From positions 5,233,001 through 5,297,000 of the forward strand of contig NZ_CP122458.1 in NCBI RefSeq assembly GCF_032598905.1: a stretch of 64,000 bases of DNA. Reading direction: 5' to 3'. This DNA comes from Streptomyces sp. 11x1 (GTDB lineage Bacteria; Actinomycetota; Actinomycetes; Streptomycetales; Streptomycetaceae). Position numbers and translations under genes: made by a program. The notes under the pieces are model-generated. The model had not been told where the DNA came from. It made no database searches and worked only from the letters and a program-made list of their open reading frames with translations. This document shows, piece after piece, positions 8,880 through 16,229 of the stretch (the first letter of the stretch is position 1; every line of letters starts with the position of its first letter).

Positions 8880-9229
8880 GCCCAAGCAGTCAGCTTCTCC
8901 AGCACCGAGGCCTCGGACGGGAGAGTCTGGTCTCGTCGATCCGGGAGATGTCCGTGATCAGCAGCTCACACCAGTAGTCGTCGAAGAGGTGGTCGGCGTA
9001 CGGGTCGAGACGGGCCAGAGTGGGGGCGGTCTGGGCTCTCGCGGTGGACCACGCGGATGAGCTCTCCGTCCTCGATCAACTTGTCGAGGACCTCTGCGGG
9101 CGCTGCCCGTCGTCCCTTTCCTGCGCCCTTTCCTGCCTTCCGGTCTGTCTGCCGGGTCTGTGTGATGAACCTTCGACCCTCCCGACGACAACATCACCCG
9201 CCCTGGACAGTGGAGCCCGGCGCCCACCC
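8880..9229. other. Gene remnants, no intact gene
   Basis: On the minus strand, two stretches in different frames look protein-like: LDKLIEDGELIRVVHRE (about 9095-9045) and LDPYADHLFDDYWCELLITD (about 9010-8950). Between them lies a frame break. I do not recognise the family; the composition suggests a small cytoplasmic protein that has been frameshifted and cut by the insertion at 9230. Confidence 0.3.
9221..9229. repeat. 9-bp target-site duplication CGCCCACCC (left)
   Basis: CGCCCACCC directly abuts the outer end (CAGGGCTTGATC) of the truncated ISAs1 copy at 9230. The identical 9-mer, in the same orientation, abuts the outer end of the full copy at 16042-16050. ISAs1-family elements make duplications of about 8-10 bp. 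Confidence 0.75.
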
Positions 9230-10213
9230 CAGGGCTTGATCAAGTTCCGTAACTGTCCGGATCGTTGGTGATGCCAAAGATGAGGAGTGCTCGTTGGGGC
9301 TCGTCGCGGATCGCCCGGGTGGTCTTGGCGATGTTGTCGGCTCCGAGGGTTTTCAGCACGCCGATGGCGAGGTTGCGGAGGGTCGCCATGGCCCGTGGTG
9401 CGGTTCCGGCGTGAACGGTGGAAGCGTCCTCGGTGAAGGTGACATCCCTGATGTGGTGCGAGGAGTTCTCCACTCCCCAGTGCCCGCGAATCGCAGTGGC
9501 CAGGTCGGCGGGGCCGGTCTGGTGGGCGTCGAGGCTGGTGACGGCGTAGACGCTCTCACGGGTCTCGCGCTTGCCGGACTGCTTGCGGCGGCGGTGGACG
9601 CGGATGGCCAGGCGGGCGTGGGGAAAGGCGATCCCGCCGAGTTCGTCGGCGATCCCGCAGGTCTTGATCGAGCGGGACTCGCGTCTGCCGTGCCCGGAGG
9701 CGGATGCGGTGTGCTGGACGGCGATGTCCCGCCACGGAAGGGCCGCGAGTTGGCTGTAAGCGGTCGGCTGGTTGGTCTTGATCACGGCGATGTAGTGGGC
9801 CTTCTTGGTCACGACCAGCCAGGAGATGTTCGCCTTGACCGAGTGCAGGGCGTCGAAGGTGACGACGGTGCCGGTCAGGTCCAGCGGTGCCAGCAGTGGT
9901 TGGAAGTGTGTGGTTTCGTTCGTCTTCGCGCCGACCTCCACCTGGGCGAGGGTCACGACGGTGCCGTGAGTGACCGCGGAGAGCAGATGCCGGCGCGTCG
10001 CGGTGAGTCGGGCTGATCCCCTGAGTGCTTTGCCGTCGACAGCGATCACGCGCGAGGGCCCGGGCGCGGACGGCGACGGCGCCTGGGCGGGTTCGGTGGC
10101 GGCACGGTGCCGGTCGGCCAGGTAGGCGCCGACCGCCCGGTCCAGGGCGTCGCCGTCAACAGTCCCCAGCACACGGCCGATCGTGGCCGATGAAGGAGTG
10201 CGCCGCCATCTGA
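9230..10213 (-). pseudogene. 5'-truncated ISAs1-family transposase copy
   Basis: The reading frame (310 residues from MLGTVDGDALDRAVG, stop at 9240) matches residues 110-419 of the full transposase at 14772-16031 with no difference that I found. Identity ends abruptly at about 10213, just upstream of CTGCTCAGATGG. The N-terminal 100 residues and the inner terminal repeat are missing. The DDE catalytic region is retained, but with no start region it is unlikely to be active. Its outer end is intact and can serve as one end of the composite unit. Confidence 0.9.
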
Positions 10214-10377
10214 GCAGAAGGGGAAGCTTCAGACCTCATTTCTTGCTCAAGTTTGATCGTCTTACGGAAAGAAGCAGATAGGTTCTCGGTCATTGCCACG
10301 CCGACCACGTGGCACATCCGACCACTGCGCCGTAACGACTCATCAGGATCGCTTCTGCGCGCTTTCAAAGGGGGAAC

Positions 10378-12660
10378 ATGTCTCACCAGAGTCATTCACG
10401 GAGATCGAAATCAGTGCGGGCCATCTGCCTGGCTGCTCTGCTTGGCGGAACCATCACCGTGCCCTCGCTGGCGATGGCGTCGACGGCCGCTGCTGCTGAT
10501 GCCTGTCAGTCGAGCGTTGCAACGTACGTCGTCGAGGTACCTCCAGGACCTGTGGTCGTCGGTACGAGCAAGCCCCGCACGCTGCGCAAGTACCTGGACT
10601 GGGACCCCAAGGGTGGCGGCGCCAACGGGACGATCATCGACACCGAGCAGACCGCGGCGGTTCCGGCCGGGAGCAAGCTGTTCTCGGCTGGTCACGGGGT
10701 GATCTACGAGGTCACGCAGGACGGCACGCTCAAGTCGTACATGGACAAGACGGCTGCTGGTGGTTCACTGCTGACGCCCGTGAGGACCTACGGGGCAGAA
10801 TGGAAGGCGTTCAAGCGCGTATGGGCTTCGGGCAGCCTCCTCTTCGGGCAGGTGGAGAGCGGTGAGATCACCGTCTACAAGCAGGCCGATCCGGAGACGG
10901 GCGCGGGCACCCTTGAGCCGGCAACCACCAAGATCGCTGCGACGACTGCTGGGGCTGTCGCGATCAAGAACGCCGATGACGTATGGATGTCCGACTCGAC
11001 GATCTACACACTCACCAGCGGCGAGATCAAGGCATGGCCCTTCAGGACGCTGACCACAGGCCTTCCTACGGATCAGAAGCTCCGCCCTTCCCTGGGGGCA
11101 CCGGCCGTCATCGCCACCGGTTTGACGGACGCCGTCCAGGCATGGAGTCCCGGGCCTGGCACCGTCCACACATACACGGGCTCCCGCGACTACACCGGCA
11201 CTATCAAGGGCTATACCGGCACGGCATCGCTCGCGCTCGCCAACGGCGAGATCAGGACTGGCATCTACGGCCACATCTTCGCGGACACCGCTGATTGCCT
11301 CGCGGATGCCGCTGAGACCAAGCCCTATTTCGGCGAGCAGCCCGCAGAGGATTCTGGCGACCTGCCAACTGGTCCGGAGGAGGACGGGTCCACTCCGGCC
11401 CCGTCGCAGGCACAGATTTTCAGTGGCCGGTTCGTGCGGGGTGATGGCCAACCAGCCGCAGGATTTCCGGTGACCGTCGAAGCCATCGACGTCACTTCCG
11501 ACAGCGGTGAAGCAGTTGACCTACCGAGGTTGGGTGAGACTACAACCGCAGCGGACGGAACATGGTCGCTGAGGCTGCCCGACACACTGCCCGCAGGCGT
11601 CCGAGAGGCCGCCGCCGCCAATGGTGGCGTTGTCAACGCCATGGCGTCGGTGACAGGGGTTACCTCGAACGGTGTCACCATGCGTGCCGTGGCCCACCTC
11701 GCGGCGGCTCCCGAGACAGCCCCGGCTACGACACGTAGTCTCGCTGCGGCGACCGATGCCGCCGCTGTCGACGAACCTTCCGCGCTGCTGCCGGTGGATC
11801 CCGGCGATCCCGCTCCGGCTGAGCCGACGGTCGAGCAGTACGCGAAAAGTTGGGGGTCCCAGCAGGAGCGTATGAGCGTCGACGAGATTGGTGACAGGCC
11901 ACTTCCGAAATGGCAGAGCGACACGTCGGACATTCCATCCAATTTCGACCCGTACATTATCAATAAAGTCGACACCAAGTCGCTGGACGTGCGACCAATG
12001 GACATAGGCGTGTGCGGCATGACGCGAGATAGGGTCGTGGACAGGAGGATCCACTACACCACCGTCGGCGAGGCGCACGCCTACTGGGACGCAAAGGCGA
12101 CCTTCGAGTACGAGAATAAGCTTTCGTCGAACGTCGAAGTGGCCGTCAAGGCCGGCGGAAAATGGACCATACAGGGAACGGTGACACTCGCATCCGCAGC
12201 AAGTTCCAGCACCGGCTACTACAACCGGGGGCCGTACTTCGCCAAGCAGTGGCGAGTGCCGATCGAGTACAAGAAGCACAAGCAGAACTTCCGCTGCGAC
12301 GGCCGAGTCTGGACCCAGTACAAGATCATCGCCGGACGTTACAAGATTCCGACCAATGGTCCGGTGGGAAAGTTCGGAAAGAATGTCGCGCACAAGGATG
12401 GTGGGATCAACTTCCATAAGTCGCCCAGGAGTCACCGAACCTGGGTGCCGAGGGGTTCAGGATTCTCCATCAGCACGAACCGCAGCTCCAAAATTTCCGG
12501 AGCGGTGAGCGCGTTCGGCGTCACGCTCGGCGCATCAACTCAGTACGACAAGGACCACAAGCAGCGCATTATTGCGGGAAATAAGACCCTTGCACGCCAT
12601 GAGATCTGGGGAAAGAATGGTCCGGTTGATGCGAAGCCCGGCGTTTTCTACTCCAACTAG
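10378..12660 (+). CDS. Secreted tachylectin-like propeller protein with unknown C-terminal domain
   Basis: Start ATG 10378 follows AAAGGGGGAAC. The 760-aa product has a signal peptide (RSKSVRAICLAALLGGTITVPSLAMA). Residues about 55-330 contain recurring units of the tachylectin type: GVIYEVTQDGTLKSY, LLFGQVESGEITVY, DVWMSDSTIYTLTSGEIKAW. This suggests a carbohydrate-binding beta-propeller. Residues about 345-460 resemble a carboxypeptidase-regulatory/prealbumin-like fold (GRFVRGDGQPAAGFPVTVEA...TTTAADGTWSLRLP). A linker precedes a 270-residue C-terminal domain rich in beta-prone, Gly/Ser-alternating stretches (ISGAVSAFGVTLGAS) that I cannot assign. The next gene, a lipoprotein, overlaps its end by 44 bp, so the pair probably acts together at the cell surface. 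Confidence 0.75.
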   Translation: MSHQSHSRRSKSVRAICLAALLGGTITVPSLAMASTAAAADACQSSVATYVVEVPPGPVVVGTSKPRTLRKYLDWDPKGGGANGTIIDTEQTAAVPAGSKLFSAGHGVIYEVTQDGTLKSYMDKTAAGGSLLTPVRTYGAEWKAFKRVWASGSLLFGQVESGEITVYKQADPETGAGTLEPATTKIAATTAGAVAIKNADDVWMSDSTIYTLTSGEIKAWPFRTLTTGLPTDQKLRPSLGAPAVIATGLTDAVQAWSPGPGTVHTYTGSRDYTGTIKGYTGTASLALANGEIRTGIYGHIFADTADCLADAAETKPYFGEQPAEDSGDLPTGPEEDGSTPAPSQAQIFSGRFVRGDGQPAAGFPVTVEAIDVTSDSGEAVDLPRLGETTTAADGTWSLRLPDTLPAGVREAAAANGGVVNAMASVTGVTSNGVTMRAVAHLAAAPETAPATTRSLAAATDAAAVDEPSALLPVDPGDPAPAEPTVEQYAKSWGSQQERMSVDEIGDRPLPKWQSDTSDIPSNFDPYIINKVDTKSLDVRPMDIGVCGMTRDRVVDRRIHYTTVGEAHAYWDAKATFEYENKLSSNVEVAVKAGGKWTIQGTVTLASAASSSTGYYNRGPYFAKQWRVPIEYKKHKQNFRCDGRVWTQYKIIAGRYKIPTNGPVGKFGKNVAHKDGGINFHKSPRSHRTWVPRGSGFSISTNRSSKISGAVSAFGVTLGASTQYDKDHKQRIIAGNKTLARHEIWGKNGPVDAKPGVFYSN

Positions 12661-13186
12661 GATTTCGGCACTTCTGATCGTGCTGATGTTGGCGACTGCG
12701 GCCTGTGAACGTACGACCGATGTTCAGCCGCGTACTGGTGACGCTCTCTACACTGAGGGAATGATCGCGCAGGGCGTCACGGACAACTACAGCGCGAAGG
12801 TGGATGAGACGTGGTGGTTCACCCTTCCACCTCCCTACAACGTCAGCGACGACCCCCTGGAAGTCATCGACGCGTCCGTGGTGAAAGTGCCGGACGGAAT
12901 CAAGATTGTCCGGTACCGCGCCTACCATCGGGACGACACGGACGGAATGCCGCTCCTGGCAAGAGAGGGCGACCAGCAGAACCCTGATTTCGCCAGACTG
13001 AAGGACTATGCAAAGGCCCCGCTGAAGCTGGCTCCCGACTCGGGAGGCGACGTGTATTACGTCGCAGAGCTCGAAGTCACCGCTCCACCGAAGGAGAACC
13101 TGCGCGACTGCCGGTTCACCTACCGCCAGAACGGACACACCTTTACTCAGACGATGGGCTGCGAACTGGAGCTCCGAGTGGGGTGA
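12617..13186 (+). CDS. Putative lipoprotein paired with the tachylectin-like protein
   Basis: The ATG at 12617 is preceded by GGGGAAAG; ATG 12629 is an alternative with better spacing. The product (189 aa) starts with a hydrophobic segment (ISALLIVLMLATAAC) whose cysteine is a plausible lipid-attachment site, though the lipobox (ATAAC) is not canonical. The mature part of about 155 residues (ERTTDVQPRTGDALYTEGM...) contains two further cysteines near the C-terminus (RDCRFTY and MGCELELRVG) that may form a disulfide. I do not recognise the domain. It overlaps the upstream gene and is followed by a strong terminator, so the two genes form one transcription unit. Confidence 0.65.
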   Translation: MVRLMRSPAFSTPTRISALLIVLMLATAACERTTDVQPRTGDALYTEGMIAQGVTDNYSAKVDETWWFTLPPPYNVSDDPLEVIDASVVKVPDGIKIVRYRAYHRDDTDGMPLLAREGDQQNPDFARLKDYAKAPLKLAPDSGGDVYYVAELEVTAPPKENLRDCRFTYRQNGHTFTQTMGCELELRVG

Positions 13187-13198
13187 TCAGAAAGAAAG

Positions 13199-13243
13199 GT
13201 GGCCGTTGCCGTCCCGAGTCTGGACAGCAACGGCCACGCTTTT
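13199..13243 (+). terminator. Terminator of the two-gene cargo unit
   Basis: Perfect 11-bp arms GTGGCCGTTGC (13199-13209) and GCAACGGCCAC (13227-13237) are followed by GCTTTTG, 13 bp after the lipoprotein stop codon. Confidence 0.85.
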
Positions 13244-13336
13244 GTTCATGGCTACTGAACTTGAACCCGTGATGTCGGTCGACTCATGGTGGCGGCGTCA
13301 GGGTCTGAGGTTCCCCCACTGTGCGGGAGGTGCTGA

Positions 13337-14254
13337 TCAGCTGGTCAGAGTGGGTTGACGGGTGTTCAGGTTCGTCGGTTCGGCCGTCGCCTGCTTGGTG
13401 TAGTGCTTCTCCTCGAACTCGATCGGACTGAGCCAGCCGAGCCGTTGCTGGATGCGCCGGGAGTTATAGAAGCCGTCGATGTACTCGAAGAGCGCGAGGT
13501 TCGCCTCGGCACGTGTGGCGAAGACGCGACCGCGCACGCACTCCGTCTTGATCAGCATCCACAGGTTCTCCGCGAGCGCGTTGTCGAACGAGTCCCCGAC
13601 CGACCCCATGGACGCCTGAACTCCCGCTCTCACCAGACGAGTTGTGAGCTTGATAGACGTATATTGACAGCCGTGGTCGGCGTGATGGATCAGCTTGCCG
13701 GGCTCGACCTCGCGGGACGCGAGCGCGTACTCCAGCGTGGTCAGCACCAGGTCCGCGTCCGCACGGGCCGAGGTCTCCCAGGCCACCACACGGCGGGAGA
13801 ACGCGTCCCGGATCGCCGAGAGCCACAACGGGCCCTCGCCGGTCGGGATCATCGTCAGGTCGGTGACCCACAGCCGGTTCGGCCCGGGTGCGGTGAAGTC
13901 CCGCTCCACCAGGTCCGGGGCGAGCGTGGCCTTCGGATCCCGGCGCGTGAAGCCCTTCCGCCTCGGGCTCACACCCGCGATGTCGGCCTCGCGCATCAGC
14001 CGCTCGACGCGTTTGCGCCCGACGTGGACGCCCTCCCGCTTGAGGACGGCGTGCACGCGCGGTGAGCCGTAGACGCCACCGGAATCCGTGTGGATCTCCT
14101 TGATCCGCTCGGTCAGCTCGACGTCACGCTGACGCCGTTCGCACGGCTCGCGCTCGGCGCGGCGCCAGCGGTAGTAGGTGGAGGAGGGGATGTGCAGTTC
14201 CCGAAGTACGCACTCGACTCCCAGGCGGGGATGCTCGTCGAGGAGCGCCGTCAC
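13337..14254 (-). CDS. IS3-family transposase OrfB (DDE integrase)
   Basis: 305 residues from GTG 14254. It contains the N-terminal HTH_21-like region (YGSPRVHAVLKREGVHVGRKRVERLM) and the retroviral-integrase core with the triad D (LWVTDLT), D (HHADHGCQYTS) and E (ALAENLWMLIKTE). The end is RIQQRLGWLSPIEFE, the usual IS3 C-terminal box. It catalyses cutting and joining of the element. Its GTG overlaps the orfA stop as GTGA. The fused OrfAB protein made by -1 frameshifting is the expected active form. Confidence 0.93.
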   Translation of the reverse strand: MTALLDEHPRLGVECVLRELHIPSSTYYRWRRAEREPCERRQRDVELTERIKEIHTDSGGVYGSPRVHAVLKREGVHVGRKRVERLMREADIAGVSPRRKGFTRRDPKATLAPDLVERDFTAPGPNRLWVTDLTMIPTGEGPLWLSAIRDAFSRRVVAWETSARADADLVLTTLEYALASREVEPGKLIHHADHGCQYTSIKLTTRLVRAGVQASMGSVGDSFDNALAENLWMLIKTECVRGRVFATRAEANLALFEYIDGFYNSRRIQQRLGWLSPIEFEEKHYTKQATAEPTNLNTRQPTLTS

Positions 14255-14559
14255 CTGGGCCGGGTCGGGTCGAGTTGCGCCGCGAAAAAAGCCGAGGCCG
14301 TCCGCAGCACGTCGTTGGCCCGCTTGAGCTGGGCGTTCTCCTTGCGCAGAGCCACCAGCTCGGCCCGCTCGTCGGTGGTGAGCCGATCGTCGCGCTCGCC
14401 GGCGTCCGCCTCGGCCTGACGGATCCAGCCGCGCAGGGCCTCCGGGTGCACGCCGAGGTCGACGGCCAGCTTCTTGATCTGCGGCCTCGGCTCCGTAGTG
14501 CGATACATCCGCACCGCACGCTCACGCAACTCCAACGAGTACTTCCTGGGTGCAGCCAT
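14251..14559 (-). CDS. IS3-family OrfA (helix-turn-helix/leucine zipper)
   Basis: Start ATG 14559 (MAAPRKYSLELRERAVRMY), 102 residues. An HTH_Tnp_1 domain (LELRERAVRMYRTTEP...HPEALRGWIRQAEAD) is followed by a coiled-coil/zipper (ELVALRKENAQLKRANDVLRTASAFF). It binds the element ends and regulates transposition. A T TTT TTC heptamer near its end allows a -1 shift into orfB. Confidence 0.9.
   Translation of the reverse strand: MAAPRKYSLELRERAVRMYRTTEPRPQIKKLAVDLGVHPEALRGWIRQAEADAGERDDRLTTDERAELVALRKENAQLKRANDVLRTASAFFAAQLDPTRPR
14280..14286 (-). promoter_or_regulatory. Programmed -1 frameshift slippery heptamer T TTT TTC
   Basis: In the orfA frame the codons are GCT TTT TTC, giving an X XXY YYZ heptamer. 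Slipping by -1 leads into an uninterrupted frame (RGATRPDPAQ...) that joins orfB at VTALLDEHP. This is the standard IS3 way of making OrfAB, here with U6C instead of A6G. Confidence 0.7.
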
Positions 14560-14730
14560 GGTCGATGCTCCTCTCATGAGAACCATCTGACCCTCTGTCA
14601 CCTCTTCCCGCATCTCGGGGGAACCTCAGTCCGAGACGCCCGCTGTTACCGGCCCGGGTTCAGGCAGGGCGGCTGCAGGTTCCAGGGGCGTGCGGCTGGT
14701 CAGGTTGTGACCGATTGGGGTGCATAACAG

Positions 14731-14799
14731 GGCAGGCACGGGCTTCGTGATCATTGTAGTGTCTAAGCCCGATGATCACGAGGTGGCCCGTGCCTGCCG
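14731..14799 (+). promoter_or_regulatory. Inverted repeat that can fold the transposase start codon
   Basis: GGCAGGCACGGGC plus TCGTGATCAT pair with ATGATCACGA plus GCCCGTGCCTGCC, interrupted by a small internal loop; the right arm starts at the ATG of the transposase (14772). In a transcript that reads in from outside, the start codon would be sealed in the stem. A transcript starting inside the left arm would escape. IS10 and IS50 use this protection; here it is inferred. Confidence 0.55.
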
Positions 14800-16031
14800 C
14801 TGCATCTTCTCCCATTCCCGCCGTGCTGGTGAAGCTGGGTCCGCTGGATGCCGGTCGGGTCGCTGACCTGCGCCCCTGTCTCGACTCGGTGCCTGACCCG
14901 CGCTCCCGGCGGGGCCGTTGGTACTCGCTGACCGCGATCCTGCTGGTGTGTGCCTGCGCGGTCGTCTCGGGAGCGAGGAGCATCGACGAACTCGCCGAGT
15001 GGGGCCAGCGTGCTTCGAACGCACTGCTGACAGTCATCGGAGTGCGCCGCCACCTGCTCAGATGGCGGCGCACTCCTTCATCGGCCACGATCGGCCGTGT
15101 GCTGGGGACTGTTGACGGCGACGCCCTGGACCGGGCGGTCGGCGCCTACCTGGCCGACCGGCACCGTGCCGCCACCGAACCCGCCCAGGCGCCGTCGCCG
15201 TCCGCGCCCGGGCCCTCGCGCGTGATCGCTGTCGACGGCAAAGCACTCAGGGGATCAGCCCGACTCACCGCGACGCGCCGGCATCTGCTCTCCGCGGTCA
15301 CTCACGGCACCGTCGTGACCCTCGCCCAGGTGGAGGTCGGCGCGAAGACGAACGAAACCACACACTTCCAACCACTGCTGGCACCGCTGGACCTGACCGG
15401 CACCGTCGTCACCTTCGACGCCCTGCACTCGGTCAAGGCGAACATCTCCTGGCTGGTCGTGACCAAGAAGGCCCACTACATCGCCGTGATCAAGACCAAC
15501 CAGCCGACCGCTTACAGCCAACTCGCGGCCCTTCCGTGGCGGGACATCGCCGTCCAGCACACCGCATCCGCCTCCGGGCACGGCAGACGCGAGTCCCGCT
15601 CGATCAAGACCTGCGGGATCGCCGACGAACTCGGCGGGATCGCCTTTCCCCACGCCCGCCTGGCCATCCGCGTCCACCGCCGCCGCAAGCAGTCCGGCAA
15701 GCGCGAGACCCGTGAGAGCGTCTACGCCGTCACCAGCCTCGACGCCCACCAGACCGGCCCCGCCGACCTGGCCACTGCGATTCGCGGGCACTGGGGAGTG
15801 GAGAACTCCTCGCACCACATCAGGGATGTCACCTTCACCGAGGACGCTTCCACCGTTCACGCCGGAACCGCACCACGGGCCATGGCGACCCTCCGCAACC
15901 TCGCCATCGGCGTGCTGAAAACCCTCGGAGCCGACAACATCGCCAAGACCACCCGGGCGATCCGCGACGAGCCCCAACGAGCACTCCTCATCTTTGGCAT
16001 CACCAACGATCCGGACAGTTACGGAACTTGA
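14772..16031 (+). CDS. ISAs1-family DDE transposase
   Basis: 419 residues. The N-terminal domain (PDPRSRRGRWYSLTAILLVCACAVVSGARSIDEL) is the DDE_Tnp_1-associated domain of ISAs1 proteins. Catalytic residues are visible as D in VIAVDGKALRGS, D in VTFDALHS and E in GHWGVENSSHH. It mobilises this element and probably the whole 9230-16041 unit. No RBS is seen before ATG 14772, which lies within a hairpin. The C-terminal 310 residues match the truncated copy at 9240-10172. Confidence 0.93.
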   Translation: MITRWPVPAAASSPIPAVLVKLGPLDAGRVADLRPCLDSVPDPRSRRGRWYSLTAILLVCACAVVSGARSIDELAEWGQRASNALLTVIGVRRHLLRWRRTPSSATIGRVLGTVDGDALDRAVGAYLADRHRAATEPAQAPSPSAPGPSRVIAVDGKALRGSARLTATRRHLLSAVTHGTVVTLAQVEVGAKTNETTHFQPLLAPLDLTGTVVTFDALHSVKANISWLVVTKKAHYIAVIKTNQPTAYSQLAALPWRDIAVQHTASASGHGRRESRSIKTCGIADELGGIAFPHARLAIRVHRRRKQSGKRETRESVYAVTSLDAHQTGPADLATAIRGHWGVENSSHHIRDVTFTEDASTVHAGTAPRAMATLRNLAIGVLKTLGADNIAKTTRAIRDEPQRALLIFGITNDPDSYGT

Positions 16032-16041
16032 TCAAGCCCTG

Positions 16042-16050
16042 CGCCCACCC
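16042..16050. repeat. 9-bp target-site duplication CGCCCACCC (right)
   Basis: Abuts the outer right end of the full ISAs1 copy and matches 9221-9229 base for base in the same orientation. Confidence 0.75.
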
Positions 16051-16101
16051 CAAGCGACAACTGGGCCGCCGGCCTGCCCACGAACAGCTCCGGAAAGCGA
16101 A

Positions 16102-16130
16102 AGGGTCCGCCGACTCCGTCGGCGGACCCT
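16102..16130 (-). terminator. Terminator hairpin immediately downstream of the group II intron
   Basis: Perfect 13-bp arms AGGGTCCGCCGAC and GTCGGCGGACCCT with a 3-nt loop; on the minus strand TTTCGCTTTCC follows. With the intron removed it would lie about 25 nt after the stop codon of the small membrane-protein gene at 18211, a natural terminator position. Confidence 0.8.
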
Positions 16131-16196
16131 CACGTAGGGTCGGGGGCTGGCGCGGTTGCGGAGTACGTCCGCCCCGTTTCCAGCCCCCGCCGCATC

Positions 16197-16229
16197 GAAC
16201 CGTGCGTGCGGTTCTCCCGCACACGGCTC
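16197..16229 (-). ncRNA. Group II intron domain V
   Basis: The minus strand reads GAGCCGTGTGCGG, a GAGA tetraloop, then ACCGCACGCACGGTTC. This is the conserved domain V hairpin with its two-base bulge, the catalytic core of the ribozyme. The maturase stop codon overlaps its first two bases. Domain VI follows directly (16196-16134). Confidence 0.88.

Larger units (their letters stand above)
7215..8880 (+). repeat. Direct duplication covering the LAETG 3' end and downstream DNA
   Basis: The stretch from about 7219 to 7640 (sorting signal, terminator hairpin and a region ending CTCGTGAACACCCC) recurs at about 8465-8870 in the same orientation, with many substitutions in both coding and non-coding parts. 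The similarity beyond the gene end shows that a DNA segment and not just a gene was copied. The copies are about 1.24 kb apart. Confidence 0.7.
13306..14628 (-). mobile_element. IS3-family insertion sequence, complete
   Basis: Terminal inverted repeats TGAGGTTCCCCC (13306) and its complement ending at 14628 match, with further similarity inward (TGCGGGA). The 3-bp duplication GTC lies at 13303-13305 and 14629-14631, as expected for IS3. The element is 1323 bp and holds overlapping orfA and orfB on the minus strand. It sits inside the larger composite unit, so it inserted later or travelled with it. Confidence 0.92.
9230..16041. mobile_element. Probable composite transposon with inverted ISAs1-type ends
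   Basis: Two ISAs1-type copies lie in inverted orientation (9230-10213 truncated, 14728-16041 full) with identical outer ends CAGGGCTTGATCAAGTTCCG. The 9-bp repeat CGCCCACCC flanks the pair and not the single full copy, whose inner flank (GGTGCATAA) does not match. That is the pattern left by transposition of the whole 6.8-kb unit. The cargo is the secreted tachylectin-like protein and the lipoprotein (10378-13186); an IS3-family element later entered downstream of them. An alternative is a single insertion followed by an inverted duplication. Confidence 0.65.
14728..16041 (+). mobile_element. ISAs1-family insertion sequence, full-length copy
   Basis: The ends are CAGGGCAGGCACGGGC (14728) and, reading inward from 16041, CAGGGCTTGATCAAG. 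They share CAGGGC and related inner bases. The length is 1314 bp with one transposase gene. No duplication flanks this copy alone: the right flank is CGCCCACCC and the left flank GGTGCATAA. This fits its role as the right arm of the composite unit. Confidence 0.85.

Noticed and set aside
12162..12419. Possible separate small gene inside the tachylectin-like gene
   Set aside because: It is out of frame with the 760-residue protein and has no RBS or typical composition.
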